A stretch of 64,000 nt of DNA from Lascolabacillus massiliensis (lineage in GTDB: Bacteria > Bacteroidota > Bacteroidia > Bacteroidales > Dysgonomonadaceae), in contig NZ_CTEJ01000002.1 of NCBI RefSeq assembly GCF_001282625.1, positions 250,501 through 314,500 of the forward strand, in the 5' to 3' direction. Numbering within the stretch: the first letter of the stretch is position 1; each line of letters opens with the position of its first letter. This document shows positions 38,906 to 49,285 of this stretch, piece after piece. The notes under the pieces are model-generated. The model saw only the letters and a list, made by a program, of their open reading frames with translations, had not been told where the DNA came from and searched no databases. The position numbers were made by a program, and so were the translations under genes.

Positions 38906-39319
38906 TTAATTTTGTTCTTGTTCTTCTTTATTAATTCTGTCAACCACTATTGTAACGTGATTTGAACGTTTGCGTATTCTATGACCGCGACCTTGTGGAG
39001 CAGTACGAAGTCTCTTAAGAGTTGTACCTTCATCCACAGATATTGTTTTTATAAATAGTTCGCCTGTCTCTGCTTTGCGATCGTTTTTCTGCTCCCAGTT
39101 AGAAATAGCTGACAATAATAATTTTTCTACTTTTGCTGAAGCTTCTTTGTTGGAAAACTTTAAGACACCCAATGCCTTAAATACTTCCATTCCGCGTATC
39201 ATATCGGCTACATAACGCATTTTTCGCGGAGAGGAAGGAACGTTTTTCAACACGGCAAAAGAGACCTCTTTGCGGGCTTCTTTTCTCTTTTCGGCTGATA
39301 TTCTTTTTCTAGCACTCAT
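38906..39319 (-). CDS. rplV: Ribosomal protein L22
   Basis: L22 lines the peptide exit tunnel. The 137 residues have [20 protein letters not shown] near the start, the long beta hairpin region [19 protein letters not shown], and an N-terminal extension of about 20 charged residues not usual in E. coli. It lies 18 nt after rpsS. Confidence 0.97.
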   Translation of the reverse strand: MSARKRISAEKRKEARKEVSFAVLKNVPSSPRKMRYVADMIRGMEVFKALGVLKFSNKEASAKVEKLLLSAISNWEQKNDRKAETGELFIKTISVDEGTTLKRLRTAPQGRGHRIRKRSNHVTIVVDRINKEEQEQN

Positions 39320-39337
39320 CTCTTTTTTTATTTATCT

Positions 39338-39607
39338 TTATTTCTTTCTGTTGCCTGCGTGTCCGCGGAACGTACGTGTTAAAGCAAATTCGCCTAATTT
39401 ATGACCTACCATATTTTCTGTAATATAAACCGGAATAAATTTGTTTCCGTTGTGTACAGCTATAGTATGCCCTACGAAATCAGGTGATATCATAGAAGCA
39501 CGTGCCCATGTTTTGATAACGGTTTTTTTACCGTTTTCATTCATGTCGTTAACCTTCTTTTCCAGTTTAAGATTGATATATGGACCTTTTTTTAATGATC
39601 TGCTCAT
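39338..39607 (-). CDS. rpsS: Ribosomal protein S19
   Basis: S19 lies in the 30S head beside S13. The 89 residues begin [19 protein letters not shown] and contain [38 protein letters not shown]. It lies between rplB (21 nt) and rplV (18 nt). Confidence 0.98.
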   Translation of the reverse strand: MSRSLKKGPYINLKLEKKVNDMNENGKKTVIKTWARASMISPDFVGHTIAVHNGNKFIPVYITENMVGHKLGEFALTRTFRGHAGNRKK

Positions 39608-39628
39608 AGTTTTTAATAATTAATCAGA

Positions 39629-40456
39629 TTACTTCTTCTTCCTTTTTTCAATAATATACTTAGAAGAATGCTTTTTAGGAGCTCTTGTTTTCAAGCCCTT
39701 AGAATATAAGCCTGTGGCTGATCTTGGATGGCCTCCTGATGCGCGACCTTCACCACCACCCATTGGGTGATCAACAGGGTTTTTAACAACCCCACGTGTG
39801 CGTGGACGACGACCTAACCAACGTGAACGACCGGCTTTACCTGATTGTTCCAAAGCATGGTCCGAATTACCAACACTACCAATGGTAGCTTTACATGCAG
39901 ACAGAATCTTACGAACTTCTCCCGATGGCATTTTAATAATCGCAAATTTCTCTTCACGAGAAACTAGTTGTGCGAATGTACCGGCAGAGCGTGCCATTTT
40001 AGCTCCCTGCCCAGGTCTCAGCTCAATATTATGAACTACTGTACCAATCGGTATTTGAGATAGAGGAAGCGCATTTCCAACTTCAGGAGCTACTTTGTCT
40101 CCTGACATCACTGTGGTACCAACTTTTAGACCGTTTGGTGCAAGTATATATGATTTTGCTCCGTCAGCATAATAAAGCAATGCAATTCTTGCTGAACGGT
40201 TTGGGTCATACTCAATACTTTTTACAACGGCCGGGATACCATCTTTTGTTCTCTTAAAGTCGATAAATCTGAAACGCCTTTTGTGACCGCCTCCAACATT
40301 TTTCGTAGTCATTTTACCACGATTGTTGCGACCGCCAGTAGCTACTTTACCGACAACAAGAGATTTCTCCGGTGCACTTGCAGTGATATTTTCAAATGAA
40401 CCGATAATCTTGTGTCTTTGCCCCGGTGTAGTGGGCTTTAGTTTACGTATTGCCAT
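39629..40456 (-). CDS. rplB: Ribosomal protein L2
   Basis: L2 is a core 50S protein needed for peptidyl transfer. The 275 residues show [20 protein letters not shown], the OB and SH3 domains, and the invariant C-terminal region with [20 protein letters not shown]. The conserved His of the GGGEG region is present in DHPMGGG. It lies 6 nt after rplW. Confidence 0.98.
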   Translation of the reverse strand: MAIRKLKPTTPGQRHKIIGSFENITASAPEKSLVVGKVATGGRNNRGKMTTKNVGGGHKRRFRFIDFKRTKDGIPAVVKSIEYDPNRSARIALLYYADGAKSYILAPNGLKVGTTVMSGDKVAPEVGNALPLSQIPIGTVVHNIELRPGQGAKMARSAGTFAQLVSREEKFAIIKMPSGEVRKILSACKATIGSVGNSDHALEQSGKAGRSRWLGRRPRTRGVVKNPVDHPMGGGEGRASGGHPRSATGLYSKGLKTRAPKKHSSKYIIEKRKKK

Positions 40457-40462
40457 TTCTTT

Positions 40463-40756
40463 TTAGATATTGCTGAATAAATCGATTGTTTCACCTTTTC
40501 TCAAGGTAACGATTGCTTTTTTGTATGAAGGTGTACGTCCTGTAACGACTCCCGATTTTGTATAACGGCTTCTCTCTTTACCATCATAACGCATTGTATT
40601 CACGCTTTCAACATGTACATTGTAAAGCGATTCAACTGCTTTCTTGATCTCCACCTTATTAGCAGAAGGTACTACCATAAAACCATATCGGTTTTCATAC
40701 TTGTCAGTAATTGCAGTTTGCTTTTCAGTGAATATGGGTTTTATTATTACACTCAT
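40463..40756 (-). CDS. rplW: Ribosomal protein L23
   Basis: L23 lies at the exit tunnel and docks trigger factor and SRP. The 97 residues start MSVIIKPIFTEKQTAI, include NKVEIKKAVESLYNVHVESV and end YKKAIVTLRKGETIDLF. It lies 11 nt after rplD. Confidence 0.98.
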   Translation of the reverse strand: MSVIIKPIFTEKQTAITDKYENRYGFMVVPSANKVEIKKAVESLYNVHVESVNTMRYDGKERSRYTKSGVVTGRTPSYKKAIVTLRKGETIDLFSNI

Positions 40757-40767
40757 TTTTTTTCTCC

Positions 40768-41397
40768 TTATGCTTTAAAAAGGTTGTCAATCGCGGCCAC
40801 AGAAGACTCAGTAATCACTAGATTTGTTGCATCCATGATTGCATATGTGTTTAAATCTGAGGCTGTTACAATATTAACTTTCCCTAAATTTCGAGCCGAC
40901 AAATATACATTTTTATTTTGACTTGGCAAAACGAAAAGTAGCTTTTTATCAGCAAGTTGTAGACTCTTTGTAAGTTCAACTAAACTTTTTGTTTTAGGTG
41001 CATCAAACTCTAAATCTTCAATAACTACAATTGAACTATTCTTTGCTTTCAGAGAAAGAGCTGACTTGCGTGCTAATGCTTTAGTTTTCTTATTTACCTT
41101 AAAACCATAGTCTCTTGGTTTAGGACCAAAAGCACGACCACCACCAACCAGCAATGGCGATTTGATATCACCGCGACGTGCACCACCGCCACCTTTTTGA
41201 CGGATCAGCTTACGTGTACTGCCTGCTAATTCACCTCTCTCTTTAGTTTTGTGCGTACCTTGACGCTGATTAGCCAGATATTGCTTTACATCCAGCCAGA
41301 TAACATGCTCATTAGGTTCAATCCCGAAAATGGAATCATCGAGTGTCACCTTTTTGTCTGTCACCTCTCCTTTGATATTATATACTGCTAATTCCAT
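40768..41397 (-). CDS. rplD: Ribosomal protein L4
   Basis: L4 reaches the exit tunnel with its extended loop. From the ATG at 41397 ([17 protein letters not shown]) it is 209 residues; a TTG further upstream is unlikely. The loop [20 protein letters not shown] and [20 protein letters not shown] are family signatures. Only one base separates it from rplC. Confidence 0.97.
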   Translation of the reverse strand: MELAVYNIKGEVTDKKVTLDDSIFGIEPNEHVIWLDVKQYLANQRQGTHKTKERGELAGSTRKLIRQKGGGGARRGDIKSPLLVGGGRAFGPKPRDYGFKVNKKTKALARKSALSLKAKNSSIVVIEDLEFDAPKTKSLVELTKSLQLADKKLLFVLPSQNKNVYLSARNLGKVNIVTASDLNTYAIMDATNLVITESSVAAIDNLFKA

Positions 41398-41398
41398 T

Positions 41399-42016
41399 TT
41401 ATTTCTCAATTATTACGATTGAACCTTTTGCTCCGGGTACTGATCCTTTAACTAATAGAAGATTGTGTTCCGGAATCACTTTAATTATCTGTAAATTTTG
41501 AACGGTTACACGTTCATTACCCATATGTCCACCCATTCGGGTTCCTTTAAACACCTTTGCAGGGTATGAAGCTGCACCAATAGAACCCGGCGCACGCAAT
41601 CTGTTGTGCTGACCGTGAGTTGATTCACCAACTCCGGAAAAGCCGTGACGTTTTACAACACCCTGAAATCCCTTACCTTTTGATGTACCAATCACATCCA
41701 CGTAAGGGGTGTCATTAAAAATTTCTACATTTATTTCGGAACCCGCTTTATATTCGTTTCCAAAACCTTTGAACTCGACCAAGTGTCTCTTTGGTGTTAC
41801 TCCTGCTTTATTGAAGTGACCCTTTTCAGCTTTTGTTGTATGTTTGTCTTTCTTATCAACAAACCCCAGTTGAATAGCATCATAACCGTCATTATCAACG
41901 GTCTTCACTTGAGTAACCACGCAAGGACCAGCTTCGATAACAGTGCATGGAATGTTTTTTCCCTCGGCACTGAAAACGGAAGTCATTCCGATTTTTTTTC
42001 CTAATAATCCTGGCAT
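41399..42016 (-). CDS. rplC: Ribosomal protein L3
   Basis: L3 starts 50S assembly near the peptidyl transferase centre. The 205 residues begin [15 protein letters not shown] and include [20 protein letters not shown] and [20 protein letters not shown]. It follows rpsJ by 37 nt. Confidence 0.98.
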   Translation of the reverse strand: MPGLLGKKIGMTSVFSAEGKNIPCTVIEAGPCVVTQVKTVDNDGYDAIQLGFVDKKDKHTTKAEKGHFNKAGVTPKRHLVEFKGFGNEYKAGSEINVEIFNDTPYVDVIGTSKGKGFQGVVKRHGFSGVGESTHGQHNRLRAPGSIGAASYPAKVFKGTRMGGHMGNERVTVQNLQIIKVIPEHNLLLVKGSVPGAKGSIVIIEK

Positions 42017-42053
42017 TTCTCTAGTTGTTATTAATTAATAATATCTCTGAAAC

Positions 42054-42359
42054 TTACACTTTTATTTCTACCTCAACACCGCTTGGCAACTCAAGCTTCA
42101 TAAGTGCATCAACAGTTTTTGCCGTTGAGCTGTAAATGTCGATCAGGCGTTTAAAAGAAGCAAGTTCGAACTGTTCACGTGACTTTTTATTCACGAAAGT
42201 TGAACGGTTTACTGTAAATATGCGTTTGTGAGTAGGTAGTGGAATTGGTCCGCTTACCACTGCACCCGTAGCTTTTACGGTTTTTACGATTTTCTCTGCT
42301 GATTTGTCAACAAGGCTATAATCGTAAGATTTCAGTTTGATTCTGATTTTTTGGCTCAT
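42054..42359 (-). CDS. rpsJ: Ribosomal protein S10
   Basis: S10 is a 30S head protein and also the NusE antitermination factor. The 101 residues show [37 protein letters not shown] and the end [11 protein letters not shown]. It follows fusA by 13 nt with no tuf gene in between. Confidence 0.98.
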   Translation of the reverse strand: MSQKIRIKLKSYDYSLVDKSAEKIVKTVKATGAVVSGPIPLPTHKRIFTVNRSTFVNKKSREQFELASFKRLIDIYSSTAKTVDALMKLELPSGVEVEIKV

Positions 42360-42372
42360 ATATCTATTTATA

Positions 42373-44502
42373 TTATTTGATCAAATCTACGCGGCCACCT
42401 ACTTCTGTTAGAACTTCTTTTGCAATCGAAGCCGAAACAGGTTCGAAATGTGAAAATGACATTGTTGATGTTGCGCGCCCTGAAGTAATTGTTCTCAGTG
42501 AAGTAACATAACCAAACATTTCAGCCAGAGGAGTTCTTGCTTTGACTACACGTGCACCTGAACGGTTAGATTCCATACCCTCAACCTGTCCACGTCTTTT
42601 GTTCAAGTCAGAAATTACATCACCCATACTCTCTTCAGGTGTAACCACTTCAACCTTCATGATTGGCTCAAGCAATACAGGTCCGGCTTTTTCAACAGCA
42701 CTCTTGTATGCCTGCATAGCACAAATCTCAAATGACAACTGGTCAGAGTCCACTGCGTGGTATGAACCATCAATTACTGTCACTTTAAGTTTATCCATTG
42801 AGTATCCGGCTAGTACACCATTTTTCATTGCACGCTCAAAACCTTTCTGGATAGATGGAATATATTCTTTAGGAATATTACCACCTTTTACTTCGTCAAT
42901 AAATTGCAAGTTACCTTCAAAGTCTGGATCAGCCGGTTCAACTCTAACAATCATATCGGCAAATTTACCTCGACCACCAGTCTGCTTCTTGTATGTTTCA
43001 CGCAGTTCAACAGATTTAGTGATAGCTTCTTTATATGTAACTTGTGGACGACCCTGATTAGCTTCTACTTTAAACTCACGTTTTAAACGATCAATAATGA
43101 TCTCAAGGTGAAGTTCACCCATACCAGAAATCACTGTCTGACCTGTTTCTTCATCTGTTTTAACAGTAAAGGTTGGATCTTCTTCTGCAAGTTTTGCAAG
43201 ACCAGTAGACAGCTTGTCAAGATCTTTTTGAGTCTTAGGCTCAACAGCTATACCAATAACTGGTTCCGGGAAGTCCATTGCTTCAAGTATGATAGGATTC
43301 TTTTCATCACAGAGAGTATCTCCTGTACGAATATCCTTAAATCCAACTCCTGCACCGATATCACCGGTACCGATAAATTCTTTTGGATTTTGTTTACTTG
43401 AGTGCATCTGGAAAAGACGTGAAATACGTTCTTTCTTACCTGAACGAGAATTATATACATAAGAGCCTGCTTCTATCTCTCCTGAATATACACGGAAGAA
43501 ACATAGACGTCCTACATATGGGTCAGTAGCAATCTTAAATGCAAGAGCACTAAGAGGTTCACTTGGATCAGCATGACGTACCAGTTCTTTTGTAGAATCA
43601 CTAGGATCGGTACCTGTAATTGACTCTGTATCAAGAGGACTTGGCAGATATGCACAAACAGAATCAAGAAGAGTCTGAACTCCTTTGTTCTTGAATGAAG
43701 ATCCACAGATTACAGGGTTGATCTGCATTGAAATTGTACCTTTTCTGATAGCGCTTCTTATTTCATCTTCAGTGATAGTAGAAGGATCATCAAAGTATTT
43801 CTCCATTAGTTGATCATCGAATTCAGCGATGGTCTCAAGCATTTTATCATGCCATTCATTTGCCTCATCAATAAGATCATCCGGTATGTCAAAAACATCA
43901 TATTGTGCACCCATTGTCTCATCATGCCAGTAATATGCTTTCATTGTTACTAAATCCACAACACCTTTAAAAGACTCTTCAGCTCCAATAGGAATCTGAA
44001 TTGGCATTGCATTAGCACCAAGCATCTCTTTTATCTGACGAACTACATCAAAAAAGTTAGCACCAGAACGGTCCATCTTATTAACATAACCAATTCTTGG
44101 TACTTTATACTTATCTGCCTGACGCCATACGGTTTCAGACTGAGGCTCAACACCACCAACGGCACAAAACGCTGCAACAGCACCATCAAGTACACGTAGC
44201 GAACGTTCCACCTCTACCGTGAAATCCACGTGTCCCGGGGTGTCAATTAAGTTTATTTTAAATGTATTGTCTTTATATTTCCAGTTAGCAGTTGTAGCAG
44301 CAGACGTAATCGTAATACCACGTTCCTGCTCCTGCTCCATCCAGTCCATTGTGGCAGCACCTTCGTGTACTTCTCCAATCTTATGCGTAAGACCTGTATA
44401 AAACAGGATACGCTCAGATGTAGTAGTCTTACCGGCGTCAATGTGCGCCATAATCCCTATATTGCGTGTGAATTTTAATGTGTCTTTTGAACCCTTAGCC
44501 AT
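42373..44502 (-). CDS. fusA: Elongation factor G
   Basis: EF-G is the translocation GTPase. The 709 residues have the P-loop [19 protein letters not shown], switch region [26 protein letters not shown], and [10 protein letters not shown], followed by domains II-V with [10 protein letters not shown] and the C-terminal [17 protein letters not shown]. The length and the 21-nt gap to rpsG fit the true str-operon copy. Confidence 0.98.
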   Translation of the reverse strand: MAKGSKDTLKFTRNIGIMAHIDAGKTTTSERILFYTGLTHKIGEVHEGAATMDWMEQEQERGITITSAATTANWKYKDNTFKINLIDTPGHVDFTVEVERSLRVLDGAVAAFCAVGGVEPQSETVWRQADKYKVPRIGYVNKMDRSGANFFDVVRQIKEMLGANAMPIQIPIGAEESFKGVVDLVTMKAYYWHDETMGAQYDVFDIPDDLIDEANEWHDKMLETIAEFDDQLMEKYFDDPSTITEDEIRSAIRKGTISMQINPVICGSSFKNKGVQTLLDSVCAYLPSPLDTESITGTDPSDSTKELVRHADPSEPLSALAFKIATDPYVGRLCFFRVYSGEIEAGSYVYNSRSGKKERISRLFQMHSSKQNPKEFIGTGDIGAGVGFKDIRTGDTLCDEKNPIILEAMDFPEPVIGIAVEPKTQKDLDKLSTGLAKLAEEDPTFTVKTDEETGQTVISGMGELHLEIIIDRLKREFKVEANQGRPQVTYKEAITKSVELRETYKKQTGGRGKFADMIVRVEPADPDFEGNLQFIDEVKGGNIPKEYIPSIQKGFERAMKNGVLAGYSMDKLKVTVIDGSYHAVDSDQLSFEICAMQAYKSAVEKAGPVLLEPIMKVEVVTPEESMGDVISDLNKRRGQVEGMESNRSGARVVKARTPLAEMFGYVTSLRTITSGRATSTMSFSHFEPVSASIAKEVLTEVGGRVDLIK

Positions 44503-44523
44503 CTTTTTTACCTACTTGCTATG

Positions 44524-45000
44524 TTAAAATCTAAAATGAGCAAAAGCACGGTTAGCCTCTGCCATTCTGTGAATATCTTCTTTACGTTTGAATGCACCCC
44601 CCTGACTGTTATATGCGTCAATTATCTCAGCAGCCAATTTATCAGCCATAGTTTTTCCTCCTCTTTTGCGTGCATACAAAATAAGATTTTTCATTGAAAC
44701 TGATTCTTTTCTCTCGGGTCTGATTTCTGTAGGAACCTGAAATGTAGCTCCACCAACACGGCGTGACTTCACTTCCACCTGGGGTGTTATATTATCGAGT
44801 GCAGCTTTCCAAATCTCGAGAGCTGACTTCTCTTCGTTGGCCAATTTTGCCTTAACTGTGTCCAATGCAGAATAAAAAATGTCGTACGAAAGACTTTTTT
44901 TTCCGTCATACATAAGGTGGTTAACAAATTTTGTTACCCTTACATCACCATATACAGGATCTGGTAATACCTGTCTTTTTTTAGGTTTAGTTTTTCTCAT
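44524..45000 (-). CDS. rpsG: Ribosomal protein S7
   Basis: S7 starts assembly of the 30S head. From the ATG at 45000 ([19 protein letters not shown]) it is 158 residues; the in-frame extension to 45045 has a composition unlike S7 and is not needed. The family segments [33 protein letters not shown] and [11 protein letters not shown] are present. A 123-nt gap to rpsL precedes it, where S7 binds its own mRNA in E. coli; I see no strong stem there. Confidence 0.97.
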   Translation of the reverse strand: MRKTKPKKRQVLPDPVYGDVRVTKFVNHLMYDGKKSLSYDIFYSALDTVKAKLANEEKSALEIWKAALDNITPQVEVKSRRVGGATFQVPTEIRPERKESVSMKNLILYARKRGGKTMADKLAAEIIDAYNSQGGAFKRKEDIHRMAEANRAFAHFRF

Positions 45001-45123
45001 TGCTATAAATTTTTTGTTGTTTGGTTGCCTTTTATCAGTCTTCAATAAATTCCTCTGAACCTATTTACTCAACCCTCATAAGTAGCCTAATCCAAAAATA
45101 TCAACAGTAATTATTTTTAATTA

Positions 45124-45522
45124 TTATTTCTTAGCTGGAGCTTTTGCACCTGGTTTTGGACGCTTAGCACCATATTTTGATCTTCTTTGAGTACGACCAT
45201 TTACGCCGGCTGTATCCAAAGCTCCGCGTACAATGTGATAACGCACACCCGGAAGGTCTTTAACACGACCACCGCGCACTAATACTATAGAGTGTTCCTG
45301 CAAGTTATGTCCTTCTCCGGGAATGTAAGCATTCACCTCTTTAGAGTTGGTTAAACGAACACGCGCAACCTTTCTCATCGCTGAGTTTGGTTTCTTTGGT
45401 GTTGTTGTATACACTCTCACGCAAACGCCACGTCTTTGCGGACATGAATCCAGCGCGCGGGATTTGCTTTTTTCCTTCAGGGTAGTTCGCCCTGTTCTTA
45501 CTAATTGTTGTATTGTTGGCAT
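45124..45522 (-). CDS. rpsL: Ribosomal protein S12
   Basis: S12 monitors decoding and is the site of streptomycin-resistance changes. The 132 residues include [40 protein letters not shown] and [20 protein letters not shown]. Lysines in TPKKPNS and GGRVKDLPG match the wild-type streptomycin-sensitive form. It is the first gene of the cluster, after a 130-nt leader. Confidence 0.98.
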   Translation of the reverse strand: MPTIQQLVRTGRTTLKEKSKSRALDSCPQRRGVCVRVYTTTPKKPNSAMRKVARVRLTNSKEVNAYIPGEGHNLQEHSIVLVRGGRVKDLPGVRYHIVRGALDTAGVNGRTQRRSKYGAKRPKPGAKAPAKK

Positions 45523-45583
45523 TTTCTACTTCCTTTTACCTGTATTATAATTTTTTAAATTCAATTTAACGCTATTATATCAA

Positions 45584-45650
45584 TTTTTACCTGAATTGCT
45601 TTTATAAATCATTGATTATCATTTAATAACGATCCACTTCAGGTGAAAAA
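45584..45650 (-). promoter_or_regulatory. Inverted repeat in the rpsL leader
   Basis: On the transcript, TTTTTCACCTGAA and TTCAGGTAAAAA pair over 12 bp with one bulged C, around a 42-nt loop. It lies in the 5' leader between the promoter and rpsL, so it could be a control or stability element for the whole cluster. Confidence 0.5.
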
Positions 45651-45655
45651 CGGCA

Positions 45656-45687
45656 CAAAATTACAAAGAATCAATCAATTGTGCAAG
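45656..45687 (-). promoter_or_regulatory. Promoter of the ribosomal cluster
   Basis: On the - strand CTTG (45684-45687) is followed after 20 nt by TAATTTTG (45656-45663), a full TAnnTTTG -7 element. Spacing and position about 130 nt before rpsL fit the main promoter of the 31-gene cluster. Confidence 0.7.
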
Positions 45688-45691
45688 TGAT

Positions 45692-46786
45692 TTACAATGT
45701 TTTTTTGAATCGCTGTGCTAAAAGAAGGGTATTTTTCAGATACTCGAATTCCAGTTCAAAACATTCAGAAAATATTCCGGTTCCAATATTATCCTCTATT
45801 TGGGTGGCAGTCCATAATTTCCCTCCTTCCAGATTCAATTTTTTCAACTGTTCCTCATCATTAACTTCAGAAACATATAAAAATATCAGCCGTTTAGTAA
45901 CCTCATTCTCAAAAGTATATTTTAATAAAAATCTTAAAGGAAGGCTTTCACTACCACACTCTTTTCTAAATATTTTTTTTACAGTATCATCAATCTTATC
46001 ATTAAACTGCATATATCTCTCAAAAGGATAATCCAGTTTACCCGGGTTTAAAACCCTCATTTGATCACGCTCTTTTAAATAAATCTCCCCTTTGCTCATA
46101 AGTGCAACCCTTACAACAGGATGCATAAACCTGTTTTTCAGGTCGGTTGTTACTGATTTTGCCACCTTACCTGTAACCTGGCCTGTCTCTGTTACAACCG
46201 GCAACCACTCTTCGCTGAACAATCTTCTCCGCATCAAATGCAAACGGGTAGTTTCAACAAATATAAGACCTATGATTATTATCTGAGCTATATTTATTAT
46301 AAATGTATTTGCTGTATTCGAATACTCCCTGTTTCCTGTTGCAAAATACAGCAGAATCAGGAGTAGATGAAAGGTCAGACTGTATTGTGACTGAAATGCC
46401 ACCCTAAACGACTCCTTAAGCAAATTTTTGGCAGCCTTATCCCTGTCTCTGGCTGCTATTGTCAGTAATCTGCCTTTTGATAATCTAATAAATATAAGAA
46501 GTATTACGAATATTGTCTCTACTACAACAAACTTGCTCAAAACAGATCGATCACTTAAACTGGTGAAAGATAATAATAACGCCATCAAAAATGTCAGCGT
46601 AGAGATATCATATATAAGCCTGTTTCTTGTCTTTACTGCAATTAATCCTATCAGCGATAATATCAAAGCAACCCCGACGGCTATGAGTGAATCAATATAG
46701 CAAATAAGGATTGAAAAAACTAACACAGGTATTAGCCCCAACGATGGATTTCGAAGTATTCTATCTATTTTTGTTACTCCAAGCAT
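45692..46786 (-). CDS. Membrane protein with C-terminal degenerate Nudix domain
   Basis: This 364-residue protein has four to six hydrophobic helices in residues 15-180, with a charged loop (SKGRLLTIAARDRDKAAKN) between them. The soluble C-terminal half begins EEWLPVVTETGQVTGKVAKS and HPVVRVALMSKGEIYLKER, which looks like the start of an IDI/YfcD-type Nudix fold. The Nudix box site reads FNDKIDDTVKKIFRKECG, so most metal-binding Glu residues of GX5EX7REUXEEXGU are missing. It is probably a non-catalytic or altered Nudix domain. The gene lies just upstream of the ribosomal promoter, in the same direction. Function is unknown. Confidence 0.7.
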   Translation of the reverse strand: MLGVTKIDRILRNPSLGLIPVLVFSILICYIDSLIAVGVALILSLIGLIAVKTRNRLIYDISTLTFLMALLLSFTSLSDRSVLSKFVVVETIFVILLIFIRLSKGRLLTIAARDRDKAAKNLLKESFRVAFQSQYSLTFHLLLILLYFATGNREYSNTANTFIINIAQIIIIGLIFVETTRLHLMRRRLFSEEWLPVVTETGQVTGKVAKSVTTDLKNRFMHPVVRVALMSKGEIYLKERDQMRVLNPGKLDYPFERYMQFNDKIDDTVKKIFRKECGSESLPLRFLLKYTFENEVTKRLIFLYVSEVNDEEQLKKLNLEGGKLWTATQIEDNIGTGIFSECFELEFEYLKNTLLLAQRFKKTL

Positions 46787-46939
46787 AAGTAAACTAACCG
46801 CATATTCTTTTACTAAATATTTCTGTGATTTGAGCGTGAAATAATAACAACAGAAGTATCTTTTTGTTTAACTATATAATCCTATTACTTTTAATACTTG
46901 TCTGTATTTTTATATCCTGCTTGAAGCCATTACCCTAAG

Positions 46940-49102
46940 TTATAGATTGTTCTTGAAATAATTAATTACTTTATCATATAGATAACGAGATGTATTTTCT
47001 CCAGAAATAAAATGATTCTTGTCAGGAAAGAAAAACATATCGAAGTGTTTGTTGGCATTTATTAAAGCACGTGTATACTCAATGGAGTTCTGGAAATGAA
47101 CATTGTCATCAGCTGTACCATGAATTAGAAGGAGATTGCCTTGAAGTTTATCTGCCAAAGTAATTGCAGATCCATTAACATATCCGCTATTGTTCTGCTG
47201 TGGCGTTCGCATGAATCTTTCAGTATAAACAGTATCATAAAAGCGCCAATCGGTAACAGGAGCAATTGCCACCCCCGCCTTGAATACACCATTACCTCTG
47301 CTCATACTCAAAAGTACGTTATAACCGCCATAACTCCATCCCCATATTCCAATGCGGTCAGCATCCACATATGATAATGAACCCAAATAACGGGCTGCCG
47401 CTGCCTGATCATCAGATTCCTGAATACCCAGATTAAGGTAGGTACTTTTTCTAAACTCCTCACCTCTGGCTCCGGTTCCGCGTCCATCAACACATGCAAC
47501 CAATATCCCCTCATTCAATAGAGCATAATACCATGCAGCATTATATTTGTCAACCACCTGCTGTGAATTTGGTCCACTATACTGAATCATAACAACAGGA
47601 TATTTTTTTGCAGGATTAAAATCTGCAGGTTTCAGTATCCATCCGTTAAGTTTAGTAATTCCGTCATTTGCAGTAACAGTGATGGCTTCTCGCTCAGGAA
47701 ATCCGGCAGCTGCATAAGCTTCACGCACATCCCGATTATCCTCAAGCACTCTCAGCTGCTTCCCGGATGCATCATGCAAAGTTATAACTGCAGGTGTTTT
47801 TTGATCAGACCAGTTGTTTACAAAATACTTTCCATTTTCACTAAATGTAGCACTGTTATACCCTGGTTGCTGCGATATTTTCTGTGGTTCTCCTTTATTT
47901 ATGTTTATCCTGTAAATATTACGTCTTAGTGGCGATTCATCAGCCGCCTCATAAAAAACCGTCGATGTATTTGGATCCACGGCAAGCAGGTCAGTGACAT
48001 CAAAATTACCGCTTGTAAGCTGTTTCTGCAATGTACCGGTTATACCATATATATATATGTGGCTGTATCCGTCCCTTTCCGAAACATAGGTAAACTTGTC
48101 ATCCATAAAATGGATTGAATTAAGCCAATCCGAGTCAATATAATATTTACTCTCTTCTCTTAATATGAGTTTAGCAACGGTCGACCTTGGATTAACAAAA
48201 TACATATCAAATCTATTCTGATTCCTGTTTAATGTCATCACTGCAAGCTGCTCCGGATTATTGGTAAATTTAATTCTTGGTATGTATCCATCAGCATCCA
48301 GTGGAACATCCATTACTCTCGTCACACGTGATTCAATATCAAAAACCTTACACTCAACTGTAGAGTTTTTACCTCCTGCTTTCGGATATTTAAATTTATA
48401 ATATTCCGGATAAAGTTGTTCTTCATAAGTCTGAAATGTAAACTCTTCAACATCCGACTCATCAGTGCGCACAAACGCCAATAGCCTGTTATCAGGAGAG
48501 AACTCCATAAGTCTTGTCGTAACAAACTCCTCCTCATAAACCCAGTCAGTTGCTCCGTTTATTATTTTATTGAGTTCACCATCAGTGGTTACTCTCGATT
48601 CTGTATCAAAATCAAATTTTGTCAACCAAATATCATTATCAATCACATATGCTACCATCTTACCATCAGGAGAGAAAGTTGGTATCATCTGCTTTGATGG
48701 CTGTTCACTCAGTCTTCTAACCATGTTCCTGCGCACATCATGATAGTAATAATTAGCTTTAAATGAGTGTCGGTAGATCTGTTCCCGGTCACGATAAACA
48801 AGCACTCTGTTTTCATCACTGCTCACCAGGAATCCCTGAAATGAATCAAAGTTGCAATTCCTGGCAGTGCGTGTACTGAACAGCGTATCAACAGCCTCAC
48901 CTGTTGCATATACATACTTAATTACGGCTGTTCTTGCGGGGTCCGACTGATAATAATGCATTCCATCTGCAGAAGATACTATTGCTGATACTCCTCTTGC
49001 AGAGTACTTACCTCCCAAAATATCATACAGACTATATTTTTGTGCCTGCAGTGTTAAAAAACAAATTACCGTCAGAGCGGTAAGAAAAAGTCTTTTATTC
49101 AT
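46940..49102 (-). CDS. Prolyl oligopeptidase-family peptidase, DPP IV-like
   Basis: This 720-residue S9 serine peptidase has a signal peptide (MNKRLFLTALTVICFLTLQA), an eight-bladed propeller, and a C-terminal alpha/beta hydrolase. The nucleophile is in GWSYGGY, the Asp in HGTADDNVHFQ, and the His in PDKNHFI. The pair of Glu in WVYEEEF matches the N-terminus-binding double Glu of dipeptidyl peptidase IV. It would release X-Pro or X-Ala dipeptides in the periplasm or outside. It is divergent from the OPT transporter gene. Confidence 0.9.
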   Translation of the reverse strand: MNKRLFLTALTVICFLTLQAQKYSLYDILGGKYSARGVSAIVSSADGMHYYQSDPARTAVIKYVYATGEAVDTLFSTRTARNCNFDSFQGFLVSSDENRVLVYRDREQIYRHSFKANYYYHDVRRNMVRRLSEQPSKQMIPTFSPDGKMVAYVIDNDIWLTKFDFDTESRVTTDGELNKIINGATDWVYEEEFVTTRLMEFSPDNRLLAFVRTDESDVEEFTFQTYEEQLYPEYYKFKYPKAGGKNSTVECKVFDIESRVTRVMDVPLDADGYIPRIKFTNNPEQLAVMTLNRNQNRFDMYFVNPRSTVAKLILREESKYYIDSDWLNSIHFMDDKFTYVSERDGYSHIYIYGITGTLQKQLTSGNFDVTDLLAVDPNTSTVFYEAADESPLRRNIYRININKGEPQKISQQPGYNSATFSENGKYFVNNWSDQKTPAVITLHDASGKQLRVLEDNRDVREAYAAAGFPEREAITVTANDGITKLNGWILKPADFNPAKKYPVVMIQYSGPNSQQVVDKYNAAWYYALLNEGILVACVDGRGTGARGEEFRKSTYLNLGIQESDDQAAAARYLGSLSYVDADRIGIWGWSYGGYNVLLSMSRGNGVFKAGVAIAPVTDWRFYDTVYTERFMRTPQQNNSGYVNGSAITLADKLQGNLLLIHGTADDNVHFQNSIEYTRALINANKHFDMFFFPDKNHFISGENTSRYLYDKVINYFKNNL

Positions 49103-49128
49103 TATATTATCTCACTTTTAGAATTATA

Positions 49129-49136
49129 CAAATGTA
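49129..49136 (-). promoter_or_regulatory. Candidate -7 element of the DPP IV-like gene
   Basis: The - strand reads TACATTTG, a full TAnnTTTG match, 26 nt before the ATG. The best upstream TTG is 23 nt away, slightly more than usual. Confidence 0.45.
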
Positions 49137-49285
49137 GCAATTTTGACATAAATAAGAGCCAACTGATCTACCCTTTACGTTTTTTTTTGTATTTTCGGCT
49201 TTTTAATAAAGACACCCAGTTTAGATTGTAGAATATCATCAGCATAATAAAAAGTAGATTTTAAGATATAAGACAACTTAAAAAA

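Noticed and set aside
42542-43057. 171-codon open frame on the + strand opposite fusA
   Set aside because: It lies wholly antisense to the conserved EF-G gene, has low-complexity residues and no recognisable domain, so it is a shadow of codon usage.
45001-45123. Possible S7-binding structure in the rpsL-rpsG gap
   Set aside because: The gap is AT-rich and no stable stem comparable to the other structured gaps was found by eye.
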